Notes: generated by a model not told the origin, from the sequence alone. Positions 30,919 to 42,686 are shown, counted from the stretch's first letter. The stretch: 64,000 nt of DNA from Undaria pinnatifida (GCA_012845835.1 JABAKD010000004.1:8824232-8888231), one strand, 5' to 3'. Numbers and translations are program-made.

Positions 30919-33900
30919 GTAAGAGGGGATAAGGAAAGGCACTTTGGCACTCACTCAAGCGCAGCATCTGCGTTAAGATGACGGATAAATACTGAGAAAA
31001 AACGTTCGCAGACACTGATATTTGGCAGGGAGCGGAAAAACCGCTCTCCACTGAAGATAGTGCAGGACTCAGATTGAAGATGGGATACCCCCCCCCCCCC
31101 TCCCAACCAGCGATTTTTTTTCTTCTTTGACGAACGTTTCATGGCTGCTGGTCGACACGGGGAGGGAAGCTACGAAAAGAAGTATCTGTGTCGTGTACTT
31201 TCGTTGTTTGCAAAGGACTAGTAGTGGTACGTTCGAACGATAACATCGAGGTGGATTGGGGCACCGAATTTCAGGAGATACGACCGGGAGCCGGTTTTAA
31301 AACCGGCCATTTCGTTCAAGAAAAGTTTGGGGTGGGACTGCCGTAGAACGGTTCCTCGCCACTTGACGCGTCCTACGACATGATCTGATAGAGGTAGCAG
31401 TTTCGTGTGAAACATTTGTCTGAATGACGGGGCTCCTTGACCCGAAATCGTCGTGAATTATATTAAGGTATTAAGGTATACCTCTTTATGGCGAAAACGG
31501 TTTCTGAATCACGGGGCTCCTTAACCCAGAATCGTCGTAAATTATATTAAGGTGTACCTTTTTTTGGCGAAAACGGTTTCTGAATGACGGGGCTCCTCAA
31601 CCCGAAATCGTCGTAAATTTTATTAAGGTATTAAGGTATACCTCTTTCTGGCGAAAACGGTCTCTGAATCACTGGGCTCCTTAACCCACAATTATCGGAA
31701 TTTTGTTACATTACTCTCGTCGTGCACCTATGTGGACATGGGGATTCTTCATCCGGTTTGTACATGAAAGTTTTATATTTCTCCAAATTCGTTTTGGGGA
31801 GAGGTCTTAAGCTCCCGAAATTGAGGAACACTCAGAAAAAAAGCGGTGCGCCTCCATTGAAGCACGCGACATTTCCAATATACACAAAGTCCAGCCTGGG
31901 GGGCGGGAGACGTGTAAGGTTATAGGTGGGGACACAGAGTGCCCCCTGCAGGTCTGCCAATTGAGCAGGTCCTCGGAGAGTACTCGCTTTCTTTGCCTTC
32001 GTACGAGAGACGTTGCTTTATTCGATTCCACCAGAGCCCCGGATGGTTTCTGAGATCGGAGGCACGTGCCTCCGATCTATTCCCTAACTTTCTTGAATAT
32101 AAAACGCCGACCTTATCATACGAAACCCATCCAAATGATCTCAAATTCGGATAATTACAGGCCTTTCGAGGCCGTTTCTTAACAGACGCTTGCTACACGA
32201 TAGAGGTATATGGTATACCGCTTTTTGGCTTTTTTTCAGGTTGGCGGAGCTTCTTAGCCCAAATCTAGTCGGAACGAAATTCTTTTTTTCCGATTCGTTT
32301 TTTATTATTTTTTTGATACCTAGAGGTCGTGTTTTTTTCATTAGGCTGGACACTTACTTGCAATTTATTCACGTAATCATTTTTGTTTTTTTGCGTGAGG
32401 AAATTGAGCTGCCATACAGCAGTAATATGTGCTTGTTCATCGGAACACTGCAACTTTCAATATACTCAAAAATCAGTCTTTTTTTGCGTGAGGTATTATA
32501 TATTTATGGAGCCCTCCTCAAGTGGGTGATAACGAGGGCTCAAAACACAAAAAAAATAGCGTTTGGTGCGTCTTTACCGTACCGCTCTAGTAGATGACGG
32601 GTAGAGCAATTCACAAGCAGGTCTCCTCAAAAAACGAGGCATCGGCAGTATGAAGAAAGCGGACAACATACTGAAAGAAACATTTGGCAGAAGAAGTTGA
32701 TAATTGCAGAGACACGTGCAAGAACGTAGATGTGCTCCGTTTTTCTTTTCTGAGGCTCCTGACCACTGCATGTGCTTCACCCTGTACTAACTTTTCAAGT
32801 AAAATATTTTCGGACAAAAAGGAAATTGCGACCCCTGGATGAAAAAGTTCATCCCATGACCTGCGCCTAAGTGAAAAAAAAAAGGACAACAAAAAAATGT
32901 CGTAAAATAGTAAAAAAAACAAACTGCCGACATCCTTCAGTACTGCTGGGACCCTTTTTTTTTTGGGGGGGGGGGACCAATTTACTTGAAGTTAGTATAG
33001 GTATCCTCGGGATTATAGGGCTCTAAAGGAGGGGGTTAAGGGGTTAACGAGCCCCAGCGTTCAGAAAAAAAAATCGTCGAATTTAACAAGTAAGAAGTGC
33101 TACCTGCCACTGTAGCGTGCGCTTGCAGGGAGATACGTGCTGCGACATATAGGCAGCACTTCGTTTTGGCTGAAGACCTTGGCATTCGGAAGGGGGCGAG
33201 GGGGGGGGGGGGGGGGGGGGGGGGGTCCCCCTTTGTTTACCGCCAGGTTTCCGCTACTCGCACTCTGAGTGACTCTGTGCCTCACACCGACAAGCAGACT
33301 TTACGGCGAATTTGCTTGCTTGGCGCAAAAAGTTAGATAATCATGCCGTTTAGAGCATTCATATCGCGAAACAAGCGAACAACAAAACGGCACGAAAGCT
33401 AAGGCCGCGAAATTAGATAGGCATTCCACGTTTATAGAATTCACATCGCAAAAAAAAACAAGCAACAAAACGGCGCGAAAGCGAAGGCCGCGAAGGGAGC
33501 GGGGTAATCACTCGAGCGAGTGACGCCAAGCGCCACTCTCCAAAAAAATGAAAGGGCGCCAAAATGTGACCCCCCACTACCGTAGCCTTGGTCTGGAAGG
33601 TGCTCCTTAACGCCTTCTCTCTACTGGAAACCCTTCTTTGAGACAAATTTACTTGAAGTCAGTATAAGGAGAGATTTTGGGGCTCTAAGACCGGTGACGA
33701 TGGAAGGCCAAAAAATTGAAACTCCCGAAGATCCCAGCCAAACGTTTTTGCCTCTGGACGGTCGCCTATGGGCCCAATTTTGGTAGAGTTGTTTTTAAAA
33801 ACTTTCCAGAATTCCGGGAAAAAACGATTTGCCGCGGCGATCTTTGCCAACATCTGCTTGAGAAGATATCAAGCAGATCTTGGATTAGACGCGGCGTGAT

Positions 33901-35310
33901 TTCGTGTTTTCCACACACTTCGTTCGACGCAATCAACGACAGCGTCGTGAACTCTGAACGTGGCGAGCTCGTTAGGGGCCCCGGCCACCCCTTGGTGTAC
34001 AGCGCTCATTCTACGGCCGGCGATTTGCGGCGGGCGCCGATTATTAATAGTCTTCTGTTAAAAACACATTTGGCGGCTGGTGTGTAGAAAACTGAGACAA
34101 ACACTCTCTATCGTCTCCCAACGGGTGAAAAACATAATTTTGAAAGGATTTGACGGAAGACCACAGGACAACACCAGCAACCTCTCACGCCCCAGGGCAT
34201 GGATCGAGATGAACTCTTCAGCGCTGTCACCTACACTCATGTGCCCTTCTCCGGAGCTAAGAGTAATAACCATTGGTTGTCTCTATCTCGAGACCGAAGG
34301 TCAATCGTGTTCGTAGGACAATGTAGATCAGGGCTTGATGAAAAATAGACAAATTGACCTGTTGGACCGCATGACCAAAGAGTAAAGAGCCAGAAAAATA
34401 TATATTTTAATCGCTTTCCCCCCATAGCGACGTTACCCGGAATCTTTCAGCAAATAACCCCCAATTTTTTTTTTTTTTTTTTTTGGCCCAACTATCGGCT
34501 TTCCATTAGCATCGGTCTTAAGGGGTTATGACCCAAAATCGTCTGAATGTCGTTTCTTGCTTTTTCAGATTGGCTGCCTTATATACCTACAGTAGGTCAC
34601 GGGGTGTGATTTCCGGATGTGGGCCTCATCTGTGTCCAACACAGACACCTTATTTGCTCAAAGAGATTCGCGCTTCAGGGAAAAAAAAAAAAAAACGAAA
34701 ACGGTGCGTGTTTGCTGTGGAATGTTTCGGGAACTTTAGGAGGGGAATTGCTATTAATACGTAAATCAGTGTAGAAGGCACGCTTTCCAGGCCACAAAAT
34801 CAAGGCTGAGGCGCGGTAGTAATCTATTTCTTACCACAGAAAGTGGTGTAACTAAAGAGATCCCACGAGCGGAGGACAAGTGGAAGTCTCTTCGAGAAGC
34901 GCTGAGCGCGGGTAGAAGCGATGCACAAGGGCTTTTCTACATAAGGGGTAGGCATTTCGTTCAGGGGTCCTGGTATTCACTAAATTATTGTTACCTGGTA
35001 TGTATGTGTGTCTCCCGCTAGTTGCAGGGGTTTCCAATCTGTCCGCCTTTGCATTGCTCAAACCGTTGTCAGCTCTTCTCTTCCGCCGTCTAGGGCTTGA
35101 CAGCCTGGACAGGGACGGACGGGTCGAGAGACATATACCAAGAAACGCATGGACTGCTATAAACATATTACTAAGAAACCCAGGAAACAGCTTTGATGGT
35201 CGAAGTTGGTGCAGAACGCTCGCGTCCTTAAATAAGGAACCCAGCCCGGGGCGGTCCTCGCGATTCTTCTTGTATGAGGCGTCCTGTTCTGCATCATTCC
35301 GACGTTTCAG
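30919..35310 (+). other. Intron of the EF-hand gene (4.4 kb), MITE-rich
   Basis: Donor GTAAGA, acceptor GACGTTTCAG. Contains a MITE-derived tandem array (31364-31870), a diverged MITE (about 32183-32600), a long G run (about 33203-33226), a 20-T tract (34466-34485) and, just before exon 3, a damaged copy of that exon's 5' part (35076-35130). No other exon is recognised. Confidence 0.6.
31364..31870 (+). mobile_element. MITE with internal ~95-bp tandem array (4 units)
   Basis: MITE ends (GACGCGTCCTACGACATGAT at the left; CCTCCATTGAAGCACGCGAC at the right) enclose four units of GGCGAAAACGG, CTGAATGACGGGGCTCC, AACCCGAAATCGTCG and TAAATTATATTAAGGTATACC. Only the left subterminal part of the element is amplified; the right half (CTCGTCGTGCACCTATG onward) is single copy. 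Confidence 0.75.
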
Positions 35311-35700
35311 GTTTGATAGCCTGGACAGGGACGGCTCGGGAGAGATAGACTGCTCGGAGTTATCCCATCCACTCCTTTCCACCGGCATCGCGCGGAGTGC
35401 GGTCGAAGTGGAGAAATTGGTGAGCATAGCTGTAACCTCCAGTAGTTCTTACAACTTAGTAGGATCGAATTTTCGGGGAATTTTATGCTCCCGGACATGT
35501 TGCCCAAGGAGCGCGGTGGAAGTGGAACAAGTCGGTGAGCACATAGTTTCGAAACTCAGCAGTTCTTACAACTCGGTAGGATGTAGCTTTCCGGGAATTT
35601 TATTCTTCCTGAGACGTTTGATCAGGGAGAGTGCGCCGGAAGCGGAACAAGTTGGTGAGCACAGCTGAAAAAATTCCAGCAGTGCTTACAACTCAGCAGG
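35076..35700 (+). repeat. Local duplications around EF-hand exon 3
   Basis: 35076-35130 is a damaged copy of the exon's acceptor and calcium-loop start (CTTCCGCCGTCTAG, then AGCCTGGACAGGGACGG). Downstream, the exon's end with its donor (GTGGAGAAATTGGTGAGCA) recurs at about 35520-35545 and 35640-35665, with the intronic AGTTCTTACAAC and GGGAATTTTAT segments, giving three units of about 115-120 bp. The frame stays open through all three. Confidence 0.8.
35311..35419 (+). CDS. EF-hand protein, exon 3: EF-hand 1 calcium loop
   Basis: 109 nt between GACGTTTCAG and TTG|GTGAGC. With the two bases carried from exon 2 it reads W-FDSLDRDGSGEIDCSEL, then SHPLLSTGIARSAVEVEKL. The loop DRDGSGEIDCSE has Asp, Asp, Ser, Glu, Asp and Glu at positions 1, 3, 5, 7, 9 and 12, a complete canonical EF-hand. 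Ends in phase 0. The two downstream donor copies would change the phase by one base, so only this donor joins exon 4 in frame. Confidence 0.88.
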
Positions 35701-36514
35701 AGGATAGAAAATTCTGGGATTTTTATTTGTCCCCCTCTAACATTTGGACGATGGAGCTCCTCAGGTGACGTGCTCCTCAGGTGACGTGCCAAGGTTGGAA
35801 AATACTATTGGTTCATCTATATCTAGACCAGCACTAACGCGTGCTACGATAGATAAAGGTATCATATTTTTCGGGAAAAAAAAAAATAATCTCGCTCCTT
35901 AGCCCGAAATCGTCGGAATTTTTTCGCTCTTTTTTTGCGAAAAACATTTGTTTCTATATCGAGTTCGCTAATTGATTCTCACCGACCTCGTAGAAGGGAT
36001 CTCCGGGGCTATTCCTCCCGCCACCCGGACCTCAGCACCTCTCAGAGGCACACTTGTACCGTAACCCTTAACAATAACGCCTCTCCAGCGCGCACGCGCG
36101 AAACGAGCAAATATGACGTCGGTGAGAGTCGAAACTCACGTGAAAACTCGAAAACACATCCTTTGTTCTGGGTATACAGCACTACCCACGGCGCGCTACT
36201 TAGTCATTTTTGGTATATATATATGTGTATATATACCTGGGGCACGGGTTTCGTTCACCCGGAATAGCGCTTTCAGTTCTCTTAAAAAAAAAAAACTGCG
36301 GCGCTCCTCGGGTGCGGGAGAGGCCCTGGAGAGCAAAAAACAAAAATGGTGGTCCACTGGCGCCGTGAGCTTGCCTGACAATCTGAGGATCCGCGCGGAT
36401 CTTTGAGGGCCCGCCCACCTGCCCGGCAGGCTGTTCGCGTTTTGCGCGTTAGGAAGCATGATAGTGCTTCCTTCCTGGCGGGATCGAGGTGCGGGGGCGT
36501 AGACCCAACCAACC

Positions 36515-36860
36515 CCTAACCCTAACCCGTTACCCTGACCCTGACCCTGACCCTGACCCTGGCCCTGACCCTGACCCTGACCCTGACCCTGACCCTGACC
36601 CTGACCCTGACCCTGACCCTAACCCTGACCCTGACCCTGACCCTGACCCTGACCCTGACCCTGACCCTGACCCTGACCCCGACCCTGACCCCGACCCTGA
36701 CCCTGACCCTGACCCTGACCCTGACCCTAACCCTGACCCTGACCCTGACCCTGACCCTGACCCTGACCCTGACCCTGACCCTGACCCTGACCCTGACCCT
36801 GACCCTGACCCTGACCCTGACCCTGACCCTGACCCTGACCCTGACCCTGACCCTGACCCC
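36515..36860 (+). repeat. (CCCTGA)n telomere-variant array
   Basis: About 55 hexamer units, nearly all CCCTGA with a few CCCTAA and CCCCGA, starting from CCCCTAACCCTAACCCGTTACCCTGA. The first units are canonical telomere type and the rest are the variant. The Pro-Asp, Arg-Val and Gly-Ser ORFs across it are artefacts. Confidence 0.95.
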
Positions 36861-37850
36861 AACTTCGGACCCGAAACGGGCGAGAAACAGGGGGGCGAGA
36901 AAACGCGGTGACTGCGCCGCTTTTCGATTATTTTTGTTTTGTTTTGTTTTGTTTTTGTTTTGTTTTATTTTGTTTGTTATTTCGATCTGCGCATCACCAC
37001 GCATATATATAGCCTTCGTCCAACGAGAGAGCGTAAAAAACTGCCCTCCGAGATCCCCGCGGTCACAATGAACTGTTAGGTCTGCTGCCAGCCGTAGCAC
37101 GGGGCCGGTATTTCCCCGGCCAAGGGATCGAGTCATCTCACGCTGGGTTGGGGCGGCGCAGCAGATTCTAGGATTTTTCTGAGCTCTTATGAACATGAAG
37201 GGGAGCTCAACATCTCGCCCCCCGCCCGAAAAGCTGACTTCGAATGGAACAGTCGTTTTGCTCGCGCAGACCCCGACCAACAGTTTTCTCTCTGCGCAAG
37301 AGCTCTATGAGCAAGCCTTATAGTCTTTTTAGAAAAGTTGTCGCTGCTACCCGGGACCGTCCCACGCTTTCGGCTTTGGCGAGCTCTCAAAAGCCATGTT
37401 AGAAACGTTTTGCCCCCCCCCCCCAAAAAAAAAAAAGTGCACACCCCCCCCCCGGGGTAGGTGGTGGCCGCAGACGGCGAAACAGGACGGGGACAGGGTA
37501 AGCAAACAGTTTTCTACGACGTAGTACACGGGAGAAGCGTAATGAGCGCCCAAATGCTGGAGGTGTCTCTGTTTGGAGTAGGAACGGTGCTCCGTCTCGA
37601 AAGGGATGCGTAATCAATGGTCAAATGACTAAGGCAAGCAACAAGTGAGTACCCCACCCCCCTCCCCTCCCCCCCCCCCCCCCCCCAATTCGTGGGATGC
37701 CTCTGGGGTGCAGAGCTAACAACGCTTGCTATGGCGGCCCACGGCCACGCCAAGGAGGGGGTGCCGCCCTTGTTCGCTGCCGGGTTACTATTTCAAATAC
37801 GTCACCAACGCCTGATACGATAGAGGTAGCAGTACTTTTCGCCTAAATAA

Positions 37851-39240
37851 AGACGTGTGCTACGATACGTTTTTTCGTCCCCGAGGAGGCTCCTCGATTC
37901 GGGAGCTTAAAGAGACCTCTCCCTCAAAACTGATTTGGAAAAGAAACGAAAAACTGCTACCGGCTGAAATAAAATCCTAAGGTGGACTAACAATAGTCTA
38001 GGTACACAACGATAATCATGCCATGCCAAAAAAAAAGAAGAAAAAATGGCGTTTTTTTTCCGACGATTTTTGGGTTAAGGAGCCCCGTCATTCAGAAGCC
38101 ATTTCGCCAAAAAAAGGTACACCTCTACCGTGGCATTCATGAGTCGGTTTTCTTTTTTTTGCTGAATGACCATGCTCGTTAACCCAAAAAATCGTCATTC
38201 AGAAGCCATTTCGCCAAAAAAAAGGTATACCTCTACCGTGGCATTTATGAGTCGTTTTTTTTTTGCTGAATGACCGTGCTCGTTAACCCAAAAAATCGTC
38301 ATTCAGAAGGCATTTCGCCAAAAAAAGGTATACCTCTACCGTGGCATTCATGAGTCGGTTTTTTTTTTTTGCTGAATGACCGTGCTCGTTGACCCAAAAC
38401 CGTCATTCAGAAGCCATTTCGCCAAAAAAAGGTATACCTCTACCGTGGCATTCATGAGTCAACCTTTTTTTTTTTCTGAATGACCGTGCTCGTTAACCCA
38501 AAAAAGCGTCATTCAGAAGTCATTTCGCCAAAAAAAACTATACCCCTACCGTGGCATTCATGAGTCGGTTTTCTTTTTACTGAATAACCGTGCTCGTTAA
38601 CCCAAAATCGTCATTCAGAAGCCATTTCGCCAAAAAAAGGTATACCTCTACCGTAGCATTCATGAGTCGGTTTTCTTTTTGCTGAATGACCGTGCTCGTT
38701 AACCCAAAATCGTCATTCAGAAGCCATTTCGCCAAAAAAAGGTATACCTCTACCGTGGCACTCATGAGTCGGTTTTCTTTTTGCTGAATGACCGTGCTCG
38801 TTAACCCAAAATCGTCATTCAGAAGCCATTTCGCCAAAAAAAGGTATACCTCTACCGTAGCATTCATGAGTCGTTTTTTTTTGCTGAATAACCGTGCTCG
38901 TTAACCCAAAATCGTCATTCAGAAGCCATTTCGCCAAAAAAAGGTATACCTCTACCGTGGCATTCATGAGTCGAACTTTTTTTTTTCTGAATGACCGTGC
39001 TCGTTCACCCAAAAAATCGTTGGAATTAGGCCATATTGATTCGATTTTTTTTCGGCATGATTCTCATTGTGTACACCTAGCTCTAGGTCACTTGGAAGTT
39101 TTTCATCCGGTATAATAATAGCAGTCGTTTCGTTTCTAGCTCCAAAAAGAAACCAGTTTTTGGAGAGATCTCTTAAGTTCTCGAATTGAGGAACCCTCCA
39201 AAAATAAGAAGAAGAAGAAAAAGTGGCGTACCTCTATCGT
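37851..39240 (-). mobile_element. MITE pair with ~105-bp satellite array (9 units)
   Basis: A full reverse-orientation MITE (37851-38130: GACGTGTGCTACGATA left; AGAAGCCATTTCGCC and ACCTCTACCGTGGC right) is followed by nine tandem units containing CATTTCGCCAAAAAAAGGTA, TACCTCTACCGTGGCATTC, ATGAGTCGGTTTTC, GCTGAATGACCGTGCTCGTT and AACCCAAAATCGTCATTCAG. A forward MITE tail follows to 39240 (ACCTCTATCGTAGG). Each unit has an inverted pair, CTGAATGAC...GTCATTCAG. Units are about 95% alike by eye. Confidence 0.85.
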
Positions 39241-39601
39241 AGGGTGGGTAGAAAAAGAAAAAAAGAAAAATGACAAACAAAACACGTCGGCCGATTTGTT
39301 TGGAGTCGTGCTCAGCGCAGCTAGCACATTCCGTTGCGGACTTGATATCGCAAACTATTGAGCAGTGGCACGCGAAAGATTAGCACCGAAAAAGGAGCAG
39401 GGGGGTGGGTGGGTATTTTGTCATCTTCGGGAGTGCATGTTAAGAGGAGTGGTCTCCGGGACTCCGGTACTTTAATATATATATATTTATATTTCTTTTT
39501 TCTGTCTTATTGGCTTCTCCTCCGCCTGATGGCCCCTCGTCGAGTACCGAGAGCAATCTCCCCGTGAGCCACCCTACGCCAGGCATACAGATAGTCGATT
39601 A

Positions 39602-39628
39602 TGCTAATCCCCCCCCCCCCCCCCCCCC
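39602..39628 (+). repeat. Poly-C run
   Basis: About 20 C followed by GGGTT, about 100 bp upstream of the exon 4 acceptor. Similar poly-C or poly-G runs of 15 to 30 bases lie at about 33203, 37671, 42687, 46130, 54893, 58860 and 60129; they are typical of this sequence and prone to assembly length error. Confidence 0.85.
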
Positions 39629-39731
39629 GGGTTTTCAAGACCGTCGATACTCTGCTCAAACGCGATGGAGCGCAAATCTTTCTCCGACGGATGTTTCGAT
39701 TTTTTTTTTTCCTTTTTTTTTTTTTGGAAAG

Positions 39732-39863
39732 GTGAGGGAGGTGGACAGAGACGGCTCGGGCGAAATTGGGTTTAACGAGTTTCTGGCGATTCTGCAGCCT
39801 AACAGGAAGGACGCCGTGAAAGGTACTATCGCCAAGGTTATCGCTCTTCAAGAAGTAAAGAAG
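39732..39863 (+). CDS. EF-hand protein, exon 4: EF-hand 2
   Basis: 132 nt, phase 0 at both ends, between the poly-T-rich acceptor GGAAAG and the donor AAG|GTAGGG. It reads VREVDRDGSGEIGFNEFLAI, LQPNRKDAVKGTIAKV and IALQEVKK. The loop DRDGSGEIGFNE is canonical except Gly at position 9, which is tolerated. Joined to exon 3, the two calcium loops start exactly 36 residues apart, the spacing inside a calmodulin-type EF-hand pair, which supports the splice. The tail is basic and helical. A (TTG)n tract starts 18 bp after the donor. Confidence 0.9.
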
Positions 39864-39888
39864 GTAGGGGCTTGTTGTTGTTGTTAAT

Positions 39889-39942
<54 letters not shown>

Positions 39943-40964
39943 GGTGTTGGTGTTTTTGTTGTTGTTGTTGTTGCTGTTGTTGTTGTTGTTGCTGTTGCTG
40001 TTGCTGTTGTTGTTGTTGCCACAAGCACAAGACACAGCGCCGCTGTGGACACACATCGATAGAAGGAGGAGTAGCACCATTTCTTGTTCTTCCGAACAAA
40101 AGAAAAAAAAAATGAAAATGACGGGGGGCACTTCTCAACCCAGTATCGTCCGAATTTCGTTCTCTTTTTTATGCAACAATTTGCTTGAACACCTACTTGT
40201 AGCAGCCCAAAGGGAATTGTTCATCAAAGGCATACATGAACTTATTTTTTTGCCCAAAATCCGCCTTTGCCTCGAAAGGGATGTTACAGAGCTCCTCAAT
40301 TGGTGTACCTCCATCCTACCATGGACCAAACATTCGGGGGGTCACGTTTGGGGTATACCTTTTTTTGGCGATATGAATCCGCACTAGTTGAATGGTCTAT
40401 CGTCAAAGAGCTGCGCTGCGCCAAAAGTAACGCCCCAAAAGTATTTTCGTCAGGGAGGTGTTAAGTAACTCGTGCTTGTGGCTTGAATACCGGGGGGGAA
40501 ATGAGGGGGGTTGCCCCGATTCCCATAGCCGAGGTAATGATGCTGGTTGTTCGGCAACATGAAGATGCTTGTTTGATTGCTTGGTTCTTGTGCTGTTTAC
40601 CACCAAAGAAAGCGGAGGAGGTTATTAGAGGTCGGGAACCGAACCAAGAATATGATGGCTTTTGTTGCTAGGTAGGGAGAATTTCGTAGGCGGCTCAGCT
40701 CACATTCTGTGGCTGAAGAATTGGCACTGATCGCATCAGCATGGCAGTGCTGGTTGATCGCGTCAGTGGCGCTGGACCAAGTGGGTACAGCACGGGACGG
40801 CGCCGGCAGGCTGTGGTAGCACACGCGGGCAGGCAGCGTGATGTTGTCTATAGCTGGCCAGCAGCTGCTGGACCAGGTATTACGTGATGTAAAAAAAAAT
40901 GTGTGATTTTCAAACGCAACAAGTAACTACCAGGTGCCCGCGTCTCACAAAATATTCCAAATAG
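39864..40964 (+). other. Intron of the EF-hand gene (1.1 kb)
   Basis: Donor GTAGGG, acceptor ATTCCAAATAG. The first 150 bases are a (TTG/TGC)n microsatellite (about 39880-40018) that opens as poly-Leu, poly-Gln or poly-Asn in different frames. A MITE-like fragment (40060-40400) and a direct repeat of GCGTCAGTGGC/GCATCAGCATGG type (40730-40850) follow. Confidence 0.6.
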
Positions 40965-41083
40965 GCCCACGGGAGCAACATGGAGGCCGTGGTCGCGGTG
41001 GAGAGGCGGTCTTTGCTCATGAAGGAAATCTTGGACGAGGCGACCGTACGGGATGCCGCCATCGACGACGGGGCCATCAAACG
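40965..41083 (+). CDS. EF-hand protein, exon 5: charged helical region
   Basis: 119 nt between ATTCCAAATAG and AAACG|GTGTGA. Phase 0 in and phase 2 out. It reads AHGSNMEAVVAVERRSLLMK, EILDEATVRDAAIDDGAIK. It is likely alpha-helical and possibly coiled coil. No known domain. Both phases match the neighbouring exons (4 ends in phase 0; 6 starts needing one base after CG). The donor is weaker than the others. GC content is higher than in the introns on both sides. Confidence 0.7.
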
Positions 41084-41559
41084 GTGTGACTGAAAAAACA
41101 GAGCGGGACGCAGCACGGAGGCTAATATATTTCGAGGGTGCTGCTTTTGTTGAGTGTTTTATTATTTTTTTTTTCATTCTATGAGTTTTATTCTAAAAAT
41201 ACGTGCGCTGCGATTCCGGCAAAAAAGGGGGGTGCATGTACTTCATGTGTTTTTGCAAGCTGTGCGTGATTGTTCAATTTTGCCGTGCGTGCCATGGTCG
41301 AGGGCTGAGGTATAAGAATCACGTTGTGGCCAGAATTCATTGGACTGAGGACACGCTAACGATAGGGGGTGACATACACCATCATTTTTTTTCTGGTAAT
41401 ACAACTCCTCAGTTTGGGAACTTAAGGAATCTCTCCCAAAAGCTTGATTTTTTGGAGAAAAAACAATAGAACTGCTACCCTCGGACAAAGAAATATCCCG
41501 TGGCCATATAGGTACACGACGATAAAATCATGCCAAAAAAATGGCGTATTTCCGACGGT

Positions 41560-41870
41560 TTTGGGATTAAGAAGCCGCGTCATTCAGAAACCGTTTTCGC
41601 CAGAAAGAGGTATACCTTAATACCTTAATACAATTTACGAAAATTCCGGGTTAAGGAGCCCCGTGATTCAGAATCCGTTTTCGCCAGAAAGAGGTATACC
41701 TTAATATGGCGCATTTACGACGATTTTGGGGTAAGGAGCCCCGTGATTCAGAAAACGTTTTCGCCAGAAAGAGGTATACCTTAATATGGCGTATTTACGA
41801 CGATTTTGGGGTAAGGAGCCTCGTCATTCAGAAAACGTTTCAGACGAAAAGGGCTACTTCTATCTTACCC
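41560..41870 (-). mobile_element. MITE with ~95-bp tandem array (4 units), reverse orientation
   Basis: Four units of CGTTTTCGCCAGAAAGAGGT, ATACCTTAATATGGCG and TTTACGACGATTTTGGGGTAAGGAGCC. The single-copy half of the element lies at about 41380-41560 (CCATATAGGTACACGACGATAA). Same unit as the arrays at 31364 and 51302, reversed. It lies in the intron between exons 5 and 6. Confidence 0.75.
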
Positions 41871-42686
41871 TCAGCTGGCCAAAAATGGTGAAAAATGACA
41901 AAAAAATGACGTGTGCTATACGCTAAGAGGGGCGCCAGTTTTTATTTAATTTTATTTATTCATTTTTTTCTGGGGCTCCCAATTTTTTTTCGTAAAGCTG
42001 AAAAGGGGAGCAATCCGATACACAACGGACACGCGACCCATCTTGGGGAACAAATAAACAAAAAGAAAACGAAAAAACGCATATTTGTTTTCGGAAAACG
42101 ATAATGACGGTTCGGTTCCGTCGATTTGGGGTTAAGACGAGCCCCCACCATTTTCCTTAAAAAAACAAAACCAAAAAAACACCCAGAAAACGTGCTACCT
42201 CTATCGATAGAACGCCTCCATGCGTTTTCAAATTCATGTTCTTGCGTACCTAGGCCATGGGGAAATTGTTGGTCGGGTTACGCTTTAAAGGTTTTCCGAA
42301 AAAAGCAGAGGCGTTATTGTGTTGTGTAATTCCCCTGGGAGCCTATCGAGGCGAAATATATGGGATACACCTGGACATAACAGGGTTTCACATGCCTTTG
42401 AAGGTATGTGCGTATAGGAAAAAGGGGATGATGCTATTTGCCTCGCGGAATTGCACGCTATTCAGTTCGTCCGTGGCGTGTGTGGAACCAATACAAGAGC
42501 TTATCTAGTACAAGTGAGTGCCCATCGTGGAACCTGCCAAGTAGAGAGACCTGCAAAGGGTGGCCTGTGTCTGTACCAGCCCCTTAATCATACTATATTC
42601 TTAATCTTATTATATTTGTGTGTAGGTGGGGGGGGGGAGTTGAGAGCTTCTCAAGCGAGGAGGTTCAGAGAGCTAGCTACAGGTCC

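Larger units (their letters stand above)
35420..39731 (+). other. Intron of the EF-hand gene (4.3 kb), satellite- and MITE-rich
   Basis: Starts GTGAGC and ends in a long pyrimidine tract TTTTTTTTTTTTGGAAAG. Contains MITE sequence (35838-36390), the CCCTGA array (36515-36860), GTTTT repeats (36935-36975), long C runs (37407, 37445, 37671) and the large MITE-derived array at 37851-39240. The several ORFs here derive from repeats. Confidence 0.6.

Noticed and set aside
36489-37280. Long ORFs of Pro-Asp, Arg-Val and Gly-Ser repeats on both strands
   Set aside because: They are translations of the (CCCTGA)n array; all frames stay open because the repeat unit lacks stops.
38577-39012. Minus-strand ORFs with perfect 33-residue protein repeats
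   Set aside because: They are the MITE-derived satellite units translated; they start and stop with the array.
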